A stretch of DNA of 64,000 bases from Engraulis encrasicolus (lineage: Eukaryota > Chordata > Actinopteri > Clupeiformes > Engraulidae), in the NCBI RefSeq assembly GCF_034702125.1, contig NC_085875.1:49837007-49901006 (forward strand), given 5' to 3'. How positions within the stretch are numbered: the first letter of the stretch is position 1; each line of letters begins with the position of its first letter. The notes beneath the pieces are model-generated. The model searched no databases and was not told where the DNA came from. It saw nothing but the letters and a program-made list of their open reading frames with translations. Made by a program: the position numbers and the translations under genes. Shown here piece by piece: positions 47,245 to 58,157 of the stretch.

Positions 47245-48208
47245 TTTTTGCCATCACTGACACAATAAACAAGGACTTAAGCCTCATTCAGAACTGTACT
47301 TTGAGCAAGTTTTTCCTTGCTACCAATTCCATCATCTTCAAGAGATGTCTGGCCACTAACAATCAGGCTGAGTAGCATGTATAGACTATCTCAAATGTAT
47401 GCAATAGTATCTTATAAAATATGTAAAATATGTCTGAACATTTTTCAAAATGACACAAAATAACTTATGTTATATGTAATATCATGGTGTCATCTAGCGA
47501 TTTCTGGACAGTTTTCAGAGAGCTAATAGCAACTTTAAGTGATTTTTTGGAAACACTAAATACTGCACATTATGCTAAGTATTTCTAAAATACTGATATC
47601 AATTTTCTTAACCATATAAACACACATAGGCTACAAATATCTTATTAGAAAAGCTAAATATTTGAAACGTTTAGGCTAACACCTACAATATTAGCATTAT
47701 TAGCATTCTAGAAGCTATTTTATACTTTTTAAAATCCTCTATAGTAGATACATTCATCAAGAAACATTATTGGGACACAAAATGTTAGAAAAGAGCATTT
47801 ATTTCCAAGTACAGCAATACTTGGTAAAATGCTCTGTCAAAAAAGCGTATTTTGGCAGCCATTTTGTTTTTCAAATTTAACTGTCAAAACCTCAAAATCC
47901 AGCTTGGGAACCAGTCTAGTTGAATTCAGCACACTTAAATTATGTTAAGTATATAGGTTCCCAACTTTTACTAAAAAATGCTTCTAACATTCACAAATAT
48001 GAAAAATGTGTCTAGACTATAAATTTAGAGACGTTTTTTATGTGATAAAATGCAGACTTAGTAATAGCTTTCATGTGACTGTTGAAGTTTAGGTCACTGT
48101 CAATGAGGACCCCAAGATTTTTAACTGTTTCCCTTGCTTTCAGTCCCTTTGTTTCAAGGATAGTAGCAATCTTTTGTCTCTCCTCTCTTTTCCCAAATAT
48201 AATTACTT

Positions 48209-48502
48209 CAGGGCTCTAAATTATATCAGCCAACTGGCCAAATACAGGTGAAATTTCAGCTTTGGCTGGATGAAAAGACCAACTAACTAGTCAAAGCTAT
48301 AAAAAGCAAATAAATACACCTAAATGTATGTACTAGCAGCCTCCGACGCAACTCACTGGCAGCCTCCGACGCAACTCACTTCAATATATAGTCCCAAAAA
48401 GACTTTCTGAGCCCCTATTGAAATTGGGCGGGTTTTAGTGCCCCCTGACGGTTTTTGAACACATTTTGGGCGGGTAGTCATCAGCTACATCTGGCAACAC
48501 TG
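48209..48502. mobile_element. hAT-type fragments
   Basis: CAGGGCTCTAAATTA at 48209 is a hAT-like left end; related CAGGGCTCTAAATGA occurs at about 4868 and 10366 in the TC-rich flanks. A right end ATCTGGCAACACTG finishes at 48502 and belongs to the same type as 15389-15612. Neither has a clear partner here. Confidence 0.45.
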
Positions 48503-49024
48503 GTGGTGAGTTGCAATAGGGAGGGAAAGTAATCTCATCGCCCCCTGCTGGCAACGTTCCAACCCCCTGCAACAAATGAATGTTTTTTTTCTTTGAAAAA
48601 TTACATCTCGGCCCTGACGACGAAGTAGAAGTAGTGGCAGTCATATTATGGGCATGTTGGCCCGTTTTATCGAATCAGGTGGTAAAATGTTCGGTTTTTC
48701 ACTGATCTGAGCTGATTTTAATATTCTTTAAAAAGCTAATACAGAACTACACTGACTGGCATGTGTGGCTTGTTTACTCCATGTAATTAGCATAGCCAAA
48801 TTAGCATAGCCAAACATGAGCCAGAGAGGTGGTTACTCGTCACCACAGAAGCCATCATATCTACTAGAGAATTTAAAACCATACCAAAATGATCGCGTGT
48901 ATATATGTGTAATAAGAAGACAATGTGGAACTCATAGGATTACAAGAATGTGAAGATATGCGAAGAACTTGCGTTCGTTCGCGTTCATTTGTTTCTCTGT
49001 GTTGTCAACGAGGCGCGAAGCACA

Positions 49025-49043
49025 GCATGCTGGGAGCTGTAGT
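49025..49043 (-). promoter_or_regulatory. ZNF143/THAP11-type site
   Basis: Minus strand reads ACTACAGCTCCCAGCATGC, 17 of 19 identical to the known ACTACAATTCCCAGCATGC site. No gene start is visible nearby. Stretch 48503-49300 otherwise holds nothing recognisable. Confidence 0.4.
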
Positions 49044-49310
49044 CCGTTTCCGACCAGATTGGCACAATTTCTATTTTTCTTAAAAGGGCAAAAAATGACT
49101 CAAGATTTTCACAGGTAGTAGTTCATGCTATTGTGTACGCTGAAAAATGTGTCTGGTGTTATAGTTCCAAGTCATATCTTTGTGGGATTTTTTTTAAAAC
49201 TTGTCTATGGGAGTTTCAATAGGATCACCCTGGTGTTTGGAACGTAACCGCTAGGATCGCTGTTTTCCACTTTCCCTCCCAATAAATGCATTTATTGACT
49301 GATTTGAGAA

Positions 49311-49391
49311 GAGCATGTTAATGGCAGCGCTACAAGAGAGTACGTAGTTTGTGTACACACACGCACCGTCGGTGAGAACCAGGCTACCAGG
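49311..49391 (-). repeat. Dispersed repeat shared with the rDNA-block flank
   Basis: Reverse complement reads TTCTCACCGACGGTGCGTGTGTG..TAGCGCTGCCATTAA, matching 10737-10826 (and the left part at 5247-5281). Confidence 0.65.
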
Positions 49392-50065
49392 TTAATACCA
49401 TTAGCTGTAAAATAAATCCAACAACAACAAAAAAAGAACGGAGGGAAAAAAACAACAGAAAAAAGATTAGAAATAAACAGACAAAACATGTTCTGTTTAC
49501 GTCTCAAGAGGACACAAAGCTTGTTAACCATCCAAACCATCCCCAGTCCTCACTGTGCAGGGCCGCATTAAGATGGTATGGGGCCCCTAGAATATGGGTT
49601 GCTGTAGGCCCCCACAGAGGACAAATTCTGCAATAACATTAGGTAGTCTGCGTCCTGCTTCCGAGCCAGGAATGAGTATTTACAAGATTGATGACTCAAA
49701 CTCAACATTAGTCTCTAAATTTCCAGTACTGCATCTTGTCACAATTGTACTTTTTAATTTCTACTTTCACCAATCAGGGCCCGAGGTGGGGGGCTCTAGG
49801 CAGCAGCCATATCGAGCCTGTGCATTAATCCAGCCTCTCATTGTGCCCTCCTACAAGGCACTAGCAGAGCCAGGTGCATATTTACTAAATTCAGACGCTT
49901 GCTTTGATTTTTTTTTATAAGAACAAAAAAAAGAAAAACAAAAAATATGTCATCCTGTGGGATCTCATCTCTTCATCTCTGCCTGCACACCTGGCAGCTT
50001 TATCTCCACCACGAGACAAGTTCACACATAACTCCTCTTGATACAAACAGACTCCAGTTTCCAAC

Positions 50066-50243
50066 CACTGTTGCCAGATTGGGCTGTTTAGGATGGCGAT
50101 CTGAAGGGTAAAACTAGTCAAAAACGGGTTATTCTGGATAGAAATCAATAACATTTCATTCAAATTGGGGAGGAGTTAGTGCCTCCAGGTGGGTTTTCAG
50201 CAATTTTCGGCCTGGAAATGATCAGTCACATCTGGCAACCCTG
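50066..50243. mobile_element. Non-autonomous hAT element, 178 bp
   Basis: Inverted ends CACTGTTGCCAGATTGGGC and ATCTGGCAACCCTG, flanked by TTTCCAAC and TTTCCAGG (6 of 8 alike). Same family as 15389-15612. Confidence 0.7.
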
Positions 50244-50326
50244 TTTCCAGGGGCGACCACACCATACTCAAAAACTGCTTGTCCACCCTTGCGCTCTGTA
50301 GCAAACGTCAGAAGTTTAATATCGGT

Positions 50327-53300
50327 ACCGTAGTAGCCCGAATATAAGACGACCCTGAGTATAAGACGGCCCCCATTTTCAGGGTCATGTTATGGGGAAA
50401 AAAGTTACTAACTAAGACTAAATGCAGTTTTTAATTTGTTGGAAAATCTGAGGCTTTTACATAGAACAAATTTCCCAATATAATTTTAATGAAATGTTCA
50501 TGATAAAAGACCACAGACGGCTACTCATACCCTTTTCCTGTCTTTGCTCACTATAGAGCTCGAAAGTGACGTTACTTCCCCCGATTTCATGGGACCTCAA
50601 CGGCGTTTTTAGCCGAAAATCGTAGCATGTAATCCAATGGCGGTATTAAAATGATATTTCGATCCCCTTCGAGTTGTGCCACGAGCTCCATATATGTTGT
50701 TTCTGATATTTTTGCTTAATTTTTCGTACGAACCCCCAAACTTTTTAGAAAGCTGTGTTTCTTCACATTTTTCATGCCGACGGCCTCGGAACAAAACATT
50801 GATACTTCTGCATGAATAATCTTTATCTAGCCTCTTAAACAGCATATTTGTAGCCCAGCGCATATCATGACTGAGATCAGAAGATATTTACTCTCTACCA
50901 TGTTGTTAGATGGTCAGCTTAGGTCCCGTGAAACGCGGAACTAAGGGGCGGGACTTTCGAGCTCTATACCTGTCAAGCACCAGTAGGCTACAGCCGCCTG
51001 GGCCCGCCTGTTCTAAGTGCGACGCAACATAGCCTACACTCAGAGCATAGTCTGCGCAAGTCAGGCAACCAGTCCAGTAGAGATAGGCTACCTATTGTGC
51101 AATGCACAGATTTTGCAAAATGCTTAGTTGACAGCAATATCTAACCAGCAGCCGTCTTGCCAAATCGCCTTCATTTTATGCATCCAAAGTTTTCCGTTGG
51201 ACAGTAGAAACCGAACGTGACCAAAATCAGATTGACGCATTGCATTTGAAACCCATGCACTGCCAGCACCATATTGACATTAGAATCCCGCTTGGTATTC
51301 ATTTCATACTAAGGGTAAAACTCTTGGTGATTTTATATGAATAAGGCAATCTATTGCCCTAACCATTATTCTGTGTTGTTGCATCGTTGTGAGGCATATC
51401 GTCAAACAGCCACCGCTTGTCAAAAGGCGCCACTCTCTCGCGCACACAGATGACCATTGATTGGCTGATGACAGCATCCAAAACTTGGCCAACAGGTTGT
51501 TTGTCAAATCACCCTTCATTTCTTTAGTTTCAAGTGGTGTTGCCGGGTGACCAGAGATAACAACCAAAGCTTTCCTGATGAGAAAATAAAAGCAGAGCAA
51601 CGAGCCGCGATTGACTGTTTTTTTGTGTTTTTTGTGTTTTTCCACTTGCACTGTCGGCCGCATCGCATTGACATTGACTGTACCCATCCATTTGTCAGTT
51701 TGACGCAAGCCGTACCAACGCATTCAATTCATTTTCAATGAAATGCGGCATATCGTCTTTACCGGACTCGCAATGCATGTTGGGATTCCGGCACGGCGAG
51801 CGTGGGTCCGGTGGCACCAGGGGGTGTTCACTCACGAAACTTGCTACTAGCCACAACTGGCTAACCCTAACCACGGGGCAGTGCAAAATAAATGGGTGTC
51901 AATGGAGTTTTTTACCATTATAATTTTTATGATTTTTTATAATTTCTTGTCCTGAAATATTAATATTAAGTTCGAAGCTAGAAATAATAAGACCCCATTT
52001 GAGTAGCGTTTCGATTATTTTGCGCCACTAGATTATTATATACTGGGTAACAAAGCTCAATTTTTATGGGGCCAAACCCATAAACATTAGCACGATGCTA
52101 GCGAGTACAGGTTGAAATCTTCTAACCTGCTGTAAAACTACACACCTGAACGATTTGTCAATACAGCCTATTGTTAAACAACAGTCATAGTGCTTACCAG
52201 GAATGTTTTGTTGATAATATTTGTGACTGGAAATGGCAGTAGCAATGTATTTAGCATGGGTTCCCCTTTCCATTCCATACATTTTCCCACATGAAGGACT
52301 GGCCTATGCTCGTTACTGCAGTATGCATGCAAAGCTAACTGGCTACAATGGGAACCAATGAGACTGAGCCTTCTCCCTGTGTTCTAATTTCTCTGGTGGC
52401 ACGTCAAAAAGTTGAGCTGTCCTGAAAGTTCTGCAAATTAGCAGCGGCTGACGGACTGCGTTACCCAATGACTGTTGATTACATGAAGATGTCCCATGAT
52501 ACCTGTGGTCATCACGAAGGTGCATTTCCCTCGGTAAAAGTAGATTTTTGACATCTGTCGAACTTTTGGATGTACAAAATATAGACTACAAGCATGTATG
52601 TTGCATGTGCTTATGATGCCTAGGTTCAAATGATTATGTTCGATTTCGACCATAAGCATAACAACACGAGGCCAAGCTGTGTGTGAAAAAAACACATGTG
52701 CCGAGTTCGGTAAGAGCATTTTGAACTGTAATTTAGGGGCAGTTGGTTTGCTATATGGATAAAAACGGCTAGACATGTAGATTGATATACTTCCTGTATA
52801 TAACTCCCGGGCCACGCGAGCTGTAGTAGCAGTGCGTCGACACTGGGACATCCAGTACGTCGAGCTGCGATAACGTAACGCTATAATGGATCTCTAACCT
52901 GACAGTTGATTGACGTGCTGTGCGACAGTCATCGAAACAAGCATCTGAGTGATTCTACGATTCGCCTGCGCTTTTGGCAAAAGTAAAATGTCAATTATCA
53001 GTATTTTTTTCAACTAAATGACATAGATGTTTACATAGTGTATATATTTAAGTTTCCAAACAAACAAATTGCCAAGCTTAATCTTAAATCATTTGATAAA
53101 TACTCTAATGAAAGCGAACATTTGCTTGATTATTTTGTCAACAGTGTTATGGACAAATACTAAGTCATTTCAAACATATATAAAAATACTACAGAGTTGA
53201 AACAACATACGTTTGTAAGTGTTTATGTCCTTCAGCAATGATGTTGTCATTAATCTATGCAACTGATATAGACAATGTGATTGTTGAGCTTCATAAGTAG

Positions 53301-54610
53301 GATTTTATGATTCACTGTGATACAGACTGACACATTTTTCATTATAAATCCCAAGTCACCCTCCTTACACAAGACTTCCTTCTCCAGAGATAATCCCTAG
53401 TGTCTGTTCATAGGATTTTTCCAACACATAAGGGATCAATAGCACAAAAACACTTTCAAAACAGTCAACCATGTTACTCAACTGTGTTACGGTCAACAAG
53501 TCTGCACTTTGTTAGGAGAAAAAACAGAGCAGACAAACCCATCTCCCTAGAACACAAATTATTTTGTTTGTTTGTCTGTCAATATGGAGATGAATTGGCA
53601 AAAACATATTCCTCCTCAACTGCCATAGCTAATTGTAACACCATTGACAGTAACACGGTTTGACATTTCAGCCATTTTTATGGTGTTGTGCTAACTGAGG
53701 ACCTCAGAAGTTCCACCACAACACCTTAATCAATTCATGTATTTGTATGCTTTGTCTGTGTTTTTCTACATGTGATTTCTAATTCTTTAATCTTTTGAAT
53801 ATGTTGATAACACAGTTGACAGGCAATTTTCCCGCTATCAGAAATGAAAAAGAATGGATTAAATTATGGAAGGATGGAGCTCAAAACTTACCAAAAAGTC
53901 TTCCCATATCCTGCCAAAGAGGTTATGACATCACGTGATGTTATTCGTATGGCCTAAGACCAAACCATTACTGATTTATGGAGGGGGTTTCAGACCGTGA
54001 CACGGTTAACACAGTTTTCGTGGACACACAAAATGGCAAATTTCATGTATAATGGAAAGGACAGTGGTCTTTCTGACAGTTGTCATATTGTGATGATTAC
54101 TGTGAATCAACATTTGCAATCGTCTTGGGCAAAACAAGTTTCTTTACACGCTAATATGAAGACTGAATCTGACATTTGGAAAACAGGACAGCATGAAAAT
54201 GCCCAAAACCTGTAATAAATATTCATTCTTGGTGAGGGAAATAATGCCATGTCTACACTTTCTGTATTATATGAAAGATAAATGTGTGCTAATGTCCAAA
54301 ACATCATTGGATGTAGTTCGTGGAATTGGCAAATAAAATCCATGGACTTAAAAGCGCAGTCGAATTGTAGAATCACTCATCTGCAAATTTGATATGGACA
54401 AAACAGTCTCTTAACCTATCCATTATTGAGTTTTGTGGCATTATTGTGAAGCATAATTCCGTATTCAGGTTTAGTAAAAAAATAAATAAATAAAAAAAAT
54501 ATATATATATTCACGCTATTTAGTCTAGCGCGTGGAAATAAGATAAACCCCTTTTTAGAGTCCTATTTTTATAACAAAAACCATGTCTTATATTCGGGGC
54601 AATACGGTAC
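50327..54610. mobile_element. 4.3-kb inverted-end element (TACCGTA..CCCGAATATAAGAC)
   Basis: Left TACCGTAGTAGCCCGAATATAAGACG is mirrored at the right by GTCTTATATTCGGGGCAATACGGTA. TA-type target possible. Inside lie a MITE (50552-50968) and long unique stretches with short frames, none recognised (for example 52438-52851 minus). It is probably non-autonomous or badly decayed. Confidence 0.65.
50552..50968. mobile_element. MITE with TATAGAGCTCGAAAGT ends
   Basis: Perfect 16-bp inverted ends TATAGAGCTCGAAAGT and ACTTTCGAGCTCTATA, with GGGACC matched further in. A TA duplication may be included in the ends. 417 bp. Confidence 0.8.
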
Positions 54611-55266
54611 TTAAAAAAGTCAGAATGAAGACAAATAAATATTGAAAAGCAACAAATGTATCTCATATGATCATATGTAGGCCTACACCTGACATGAAAT
54701 GTGTGATCATCTCCAAAACTATTCGTTGTAGCCCACATACCGATACCCCTGTCCCTACCCGTCAGCAGGACAGGCAGAGGCAATGTCACAAACTTCAGAG
54801 CAGGGATGGGCAACTTCCATGATGAGGAGGGCCACATGACCGCGCACTTGAAATAATTGGATATGAAAAACACTACAAATGATTCTCAATTCGATTTTTT
54901 TTTAATGTGAATTTATATCTGTATGTTTACTGCACCAAAATACAACTATTTTCTGCATAAATGCATTTTAATTTAGCAAGACAAATAGTTTGCTTAAAAA
55001 AGTGCAAAAGGGAACTTGAACTCCTTCATTTCAAAGAACAAAGTTTGCTTAAAAAACTGATTGCAAATAGTTTCTGCTTATAAAATAAATGCATTGTAGC
55101 GTGTGCTTCATAAGCAACAAAGACAAAACATGCTTAAAAAATAAGTGCAAAAGGTATTTGAACTCATTCATCACAAACAACAAAAAAAGTTTTTTTTTTA
55201 AACTTATTGCAAATAGCTCTCATTCATTAATAGCAGAAAACCACAGAGGCCCAACATTAATTGAAG

Positions 55267-55442
55267 CTAATGAGAGAGCTGTGGTTTGGCCTGCTGGCTC
55301 ACAATGGATTGGATGTCAATGTCAATGTTTGTGGTCCCAATGCGCATCAAATGAAACAGTGTATCGTCGGTGAGTCTATTTCTCTCTTTGGACTTTATGT
55401 GCTTCATGGTGGAAAAACTGCTCTCGCAAATGTAAGTGCTCC
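55267..55442 (-). pseudogene. hAT transposase C-terminal dimerisation region
   Basis: Minus-strand reading gives STYICESSFSTMKHIKSKERN, then RLTDDTLFHLMRIG, and a stop at 55267-55269. This is the hAT C-terminal dimerisation motif and follows directly on MASMFG of exon 2 across the LTR insertion. The target GCTCC (55438-55442) is duplicated at 58158-58162. Confidence 0.85.
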
Positions 55443-56654
55443 TGTCACAGGGGTGACTACGACAAGTGGGGGAGGGAACGTTGGGATGGTGTATTGGGAA
55501 GACTGCACCTGCTCAATCAACGTCAAGTACCCGTGGAGGTGGCAAGGTGATTGGGCCACGAAGGTGGCCGCGTTCTTCATAGACGCACAGCAGAGAATAC
55601 GCAAGGAAAGAGACACACGAGAGACGACGAAAGGCGGTTGGGGAGAGAACGACCCTGACTTTGAGAAGACGCCACGCCGCGAGAGAGATGACCCCAGAGA
55701 GACGACCGTGACGGTGAGAAGCAGCAGCCAGAAAGCAGGGCGCAGAGCCGGTAACCGGGCGGAGCCATGGCCGGAAGCGGACGCGTATCAGATCCTACGG
55801 ATCAAGCAGACAGCGACTCCACGGAGGTAGCGGACGGCATTGTGCCCGGACAGGTCCGCGACCGGAGCGCCGGAGGTCTGCGGGTTGTGCAACGTTGCGA
55901 GGAGAGGCGGGAACATGCCCTCTCGCCAAGATGAGTATTACTTCAGTTCGTCGCCAGGCGTCCGTGCCCCCTTCTTTCAAGAAAGGCCGCTGCCCCCCCC
56001 CTCTCTTTCTCTCTCTCTCGTGCGCACACCATCGCGCATTCCTTCTCTCTCTCTCCCTCACTCTCCCTTCCCCTCCCTCTCTGTGGCCGTGATGACCATA
56101 TGTTTCATTAATACCACTTTGGTTATGCACCATAGCTTCACTCAGCATTTGTGTTGCTCCTTGTTCACAGTGTGCTTCTCATTATGATCTGGTGTTTGCA
56201 GTGTAATGGTGTGCAGTGTGAGTGTGTAGTGGTATTCACGATTAATATAAATTCTGAGTAGCCTTAAGCCCGAGAGTGTGTGTGGTGATGACCTTTTTCA
56301 ACCAATGAGACTTTGGCCAATGACGCCTGTCTATCTCCACTCCCATCACAGAGTTGCTTCCCAGGAAGACCCAAGCCCCGACGGATGGAGGGTGGAACGA
56401 AACGGACACTTTGTGCCGCCCCTCGGCTGGGGCAGATGGTATGGGCCCGGGGTGGGTGTGGGTGAAGAAATAGTCTTTTTAAAGACTGAAGACTGAATGT
56501 GGACTGAGGTAGAAGTTAAATAAAAAGGACTATTGGTTGGAAACATTTGTCTGTTCTCTTGGTGTCTTGGTGTGTTTTGGTGTACAATGCTCCTCGGGGT
56601 AGTCGAGAGTAAGTGGAGGTGCCGCTTGGCAACGCGCACCTCCCACCTGTGACA
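55443..56654 (+). repeat. 5' LTR
   Basis: Begins TGTCACAGGGG and ends CACCTGTGACA; TGTCACA/TGTGACA are perfect inverted ends. Contains a CT-rich block and a TTAAATAAAAAGG polyadenylation-like signal at about 56516. The 189-codon frame over its start is not a gene; it crosses the hAT/LTR border. Confidence 0.85.
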
Positions 56655-56936
56655 AGTGGCGTACGTCGGCAGTGATACCCCGAGTCGAGTAATTGTGCAT
56701 CTGGACACACCAGACCCAGAGGCACCGGTCAAGGTCAGATCCGGCCTGTTTTAAATGGAGCTGAAACCTTGTGTTTTTACAGACATATTTTTTTATTGGA
56801 AAAACAAAAACTGAAAAAAAAAACCCCAAAAAATAGAAACTGAACTTTTTGGTCTGATCTCTTGCCACCGACCGTCCTAGTCAGATAAAACTGAACTCGT
56901 AAATTCTCGGGACGAGAACATTTTAGTGGGGGCTTT

Positions 56937-58157
56937 TGTCACAGGGGTGACTACAAGTGGGGGAGGGAACGTTTGGATGGTGCATTGGGAAGACTGCACC
57001 TGCTCAATCAACGTCAAGCACTTGCAGGTGCGAGCCCGTGGAGGTGGCAAGGTGATTGGGCCTCGAAGATGCCCGCGTTCTTGATAGACACAGCAGAGAA
57101 CACGCAAGAGGAGAGACACACGACAGAGACGACGAGAGGCGGTTGGGGAGAGAACGACCCTGACTTTGAGAAGACGCCACGCCGCGAGAGAGATGACCCC
57201 AGAGAGACGACCGTGACGGTGAGAAGCAGCAGCCAGAAAGCAGGGCGCAGAGCCGGTACCCGGGCGGAGCCATGGCCGGAAGCGGACGCGTATCAGATCC
57301 TACGGATCAAGCAGACAGCGACTCCACGGAGGTAGCGGACGGCATTGTGCCCGGACAGGTCCGCGACCGGAGCGCCGGAGGTCTGCGGGTTGTGCAACGT
57401 TGCGAGGAGAGGCGGGAACATGCCCTCTCGCCAAGATGAGTATTACTTCAGTTCGTCGCCAGGCGTCCGTGCCCCCTTCTTTCAAGAAAGGCCGCTGCCC
57501 CCCCCCCCTCTCTCTTTCTCTCTCTCGTGCGCACACCATCGCGCGTTCCTTCTCTCTCTCTCTCTCTCTCTCTCCCTTCCCCTCCCTCTCGGTAGCCGTG
57601 ATGACCATATGTTTCATTAATACCACTTTGGTTACGCACCATAGCCTCACTCAGCATTTGTGTTGCTCCTTGTTCACAGTGTGCTTCTCATTATGATCTG
57701 GTGTTTGCAGTGTAATGGTGTGCAGTGTGAGTGTGTAGTGGTATTCACGATTAATATAAATTCTGAGTAGCCTTAAGCCCGAGAGTGTGTGTGGTGATGA
57801 CCTTTTTCAACCAATGAAACTTTGGCCAATGACGCCTGTCTATCTCCACTCCCATCACAGAGTTGCTTCCCAGGAAGACCCAAGCCCCGACGGATGGAGG
57901 GTGGAACGAAACGGACACTTTGTGCCGCCCCTCGGCTGGGGCAGATGGTATGGGCCCGGGGTGGGTGTGGGTGAAGAAATAGTCTTTTTAAAGACTGAAG
58001 ACTGAATGTGGACTGAGGTAGAAGTTAAATAAAAAGGACTATTGGTTGGAAACATTTGTCTGTTCTCTTGGTGTCTTGGTGTGTTTTGGTGTACAATGCT
58101 CCTCGGGGTAGTCGAGAGTAAGTGGAGGTGCCGCTTGGCAACGCGCACCTCCCACCT
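56937..58157 (+). repeat. 3' LTR
   Basis: Near-identical to the 5' LTR, with a short insertion (CACTTGCAGGTGCGAGC) near 57020 and a longer CT tract at 57550-57575. It stops at CCCACCT, lacking the final GTGACA present in the 5' LTR, yet the target duplication follows directly. Confidence 0.85.

Larger units (their letters stand above)
43309..48019 (-). mobile_element. DNA transposon family X, copy B
   Basis: A 4711-bp counterpart of 24199-28788, inserted in a LINE ORF with a 3-bp TAA duplication (43306-43308 and 48020-48022). Removing the element and one TAA restores an open LINE frame, which independently fixes both ends. Compared with copy A it gained a 1102-bp foldback element and lost about 650 bp of the coding region (after TGGCTAAACTTGT, about 46594). 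Its right inverted end is symmetrical with the left, so copy A's 31-bp block is the changed one. Confidence 0.88.
42556..48215 (-). mobile_element. 5'-truncated CR1/L2-like LINE, split by family X copy B
   Basis: The LINE reads on the minus strand from about 48215 to 48023. It is interrupted by 43309-48019 and resumes from 43305 to its 3' tail of TTGCC repeats (42556-42580 on the plus strand as GGCAAGGCAAGG). TAA lies on both sides of the insertion. Only the C-terminal part of the RT ORF and the 3'UTR are present. The 5' cut coincides with a hAT-type CAGGGCTCTAAAT end at 48209. Confidence 0.8.
55443..58157 (+). mobile_element. Non-autonomous LTR retrotransposon (short internal region)
   Basis: Two direct LTRs of about 1.2 kb flank only about 280 bp. 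GCTCC is duplicated at both outer ends. The internal part starts AGTGGCGTACG, a plausible primer-binding region, and ends AGTGGGGGCTTT, a polypurine-like tract. There is no gag or pol, so it must have used enzymes of a relative. It sits inside the hAT transposase ORF. Confidence 0.85.

Noticed and set aside
55261..55830. A 189-codon ORF
   Set aside because: It starts in the antisense of the hAT transposase C-terminus and crosses into the LTR, so it is a chance frame.
55840..57696. Repeated 90-115 codon frames in both LTRs
   Set aside because: They are duplicated only because the LTRs are; the codons become low-complexity in the CT tract and match nothing known.
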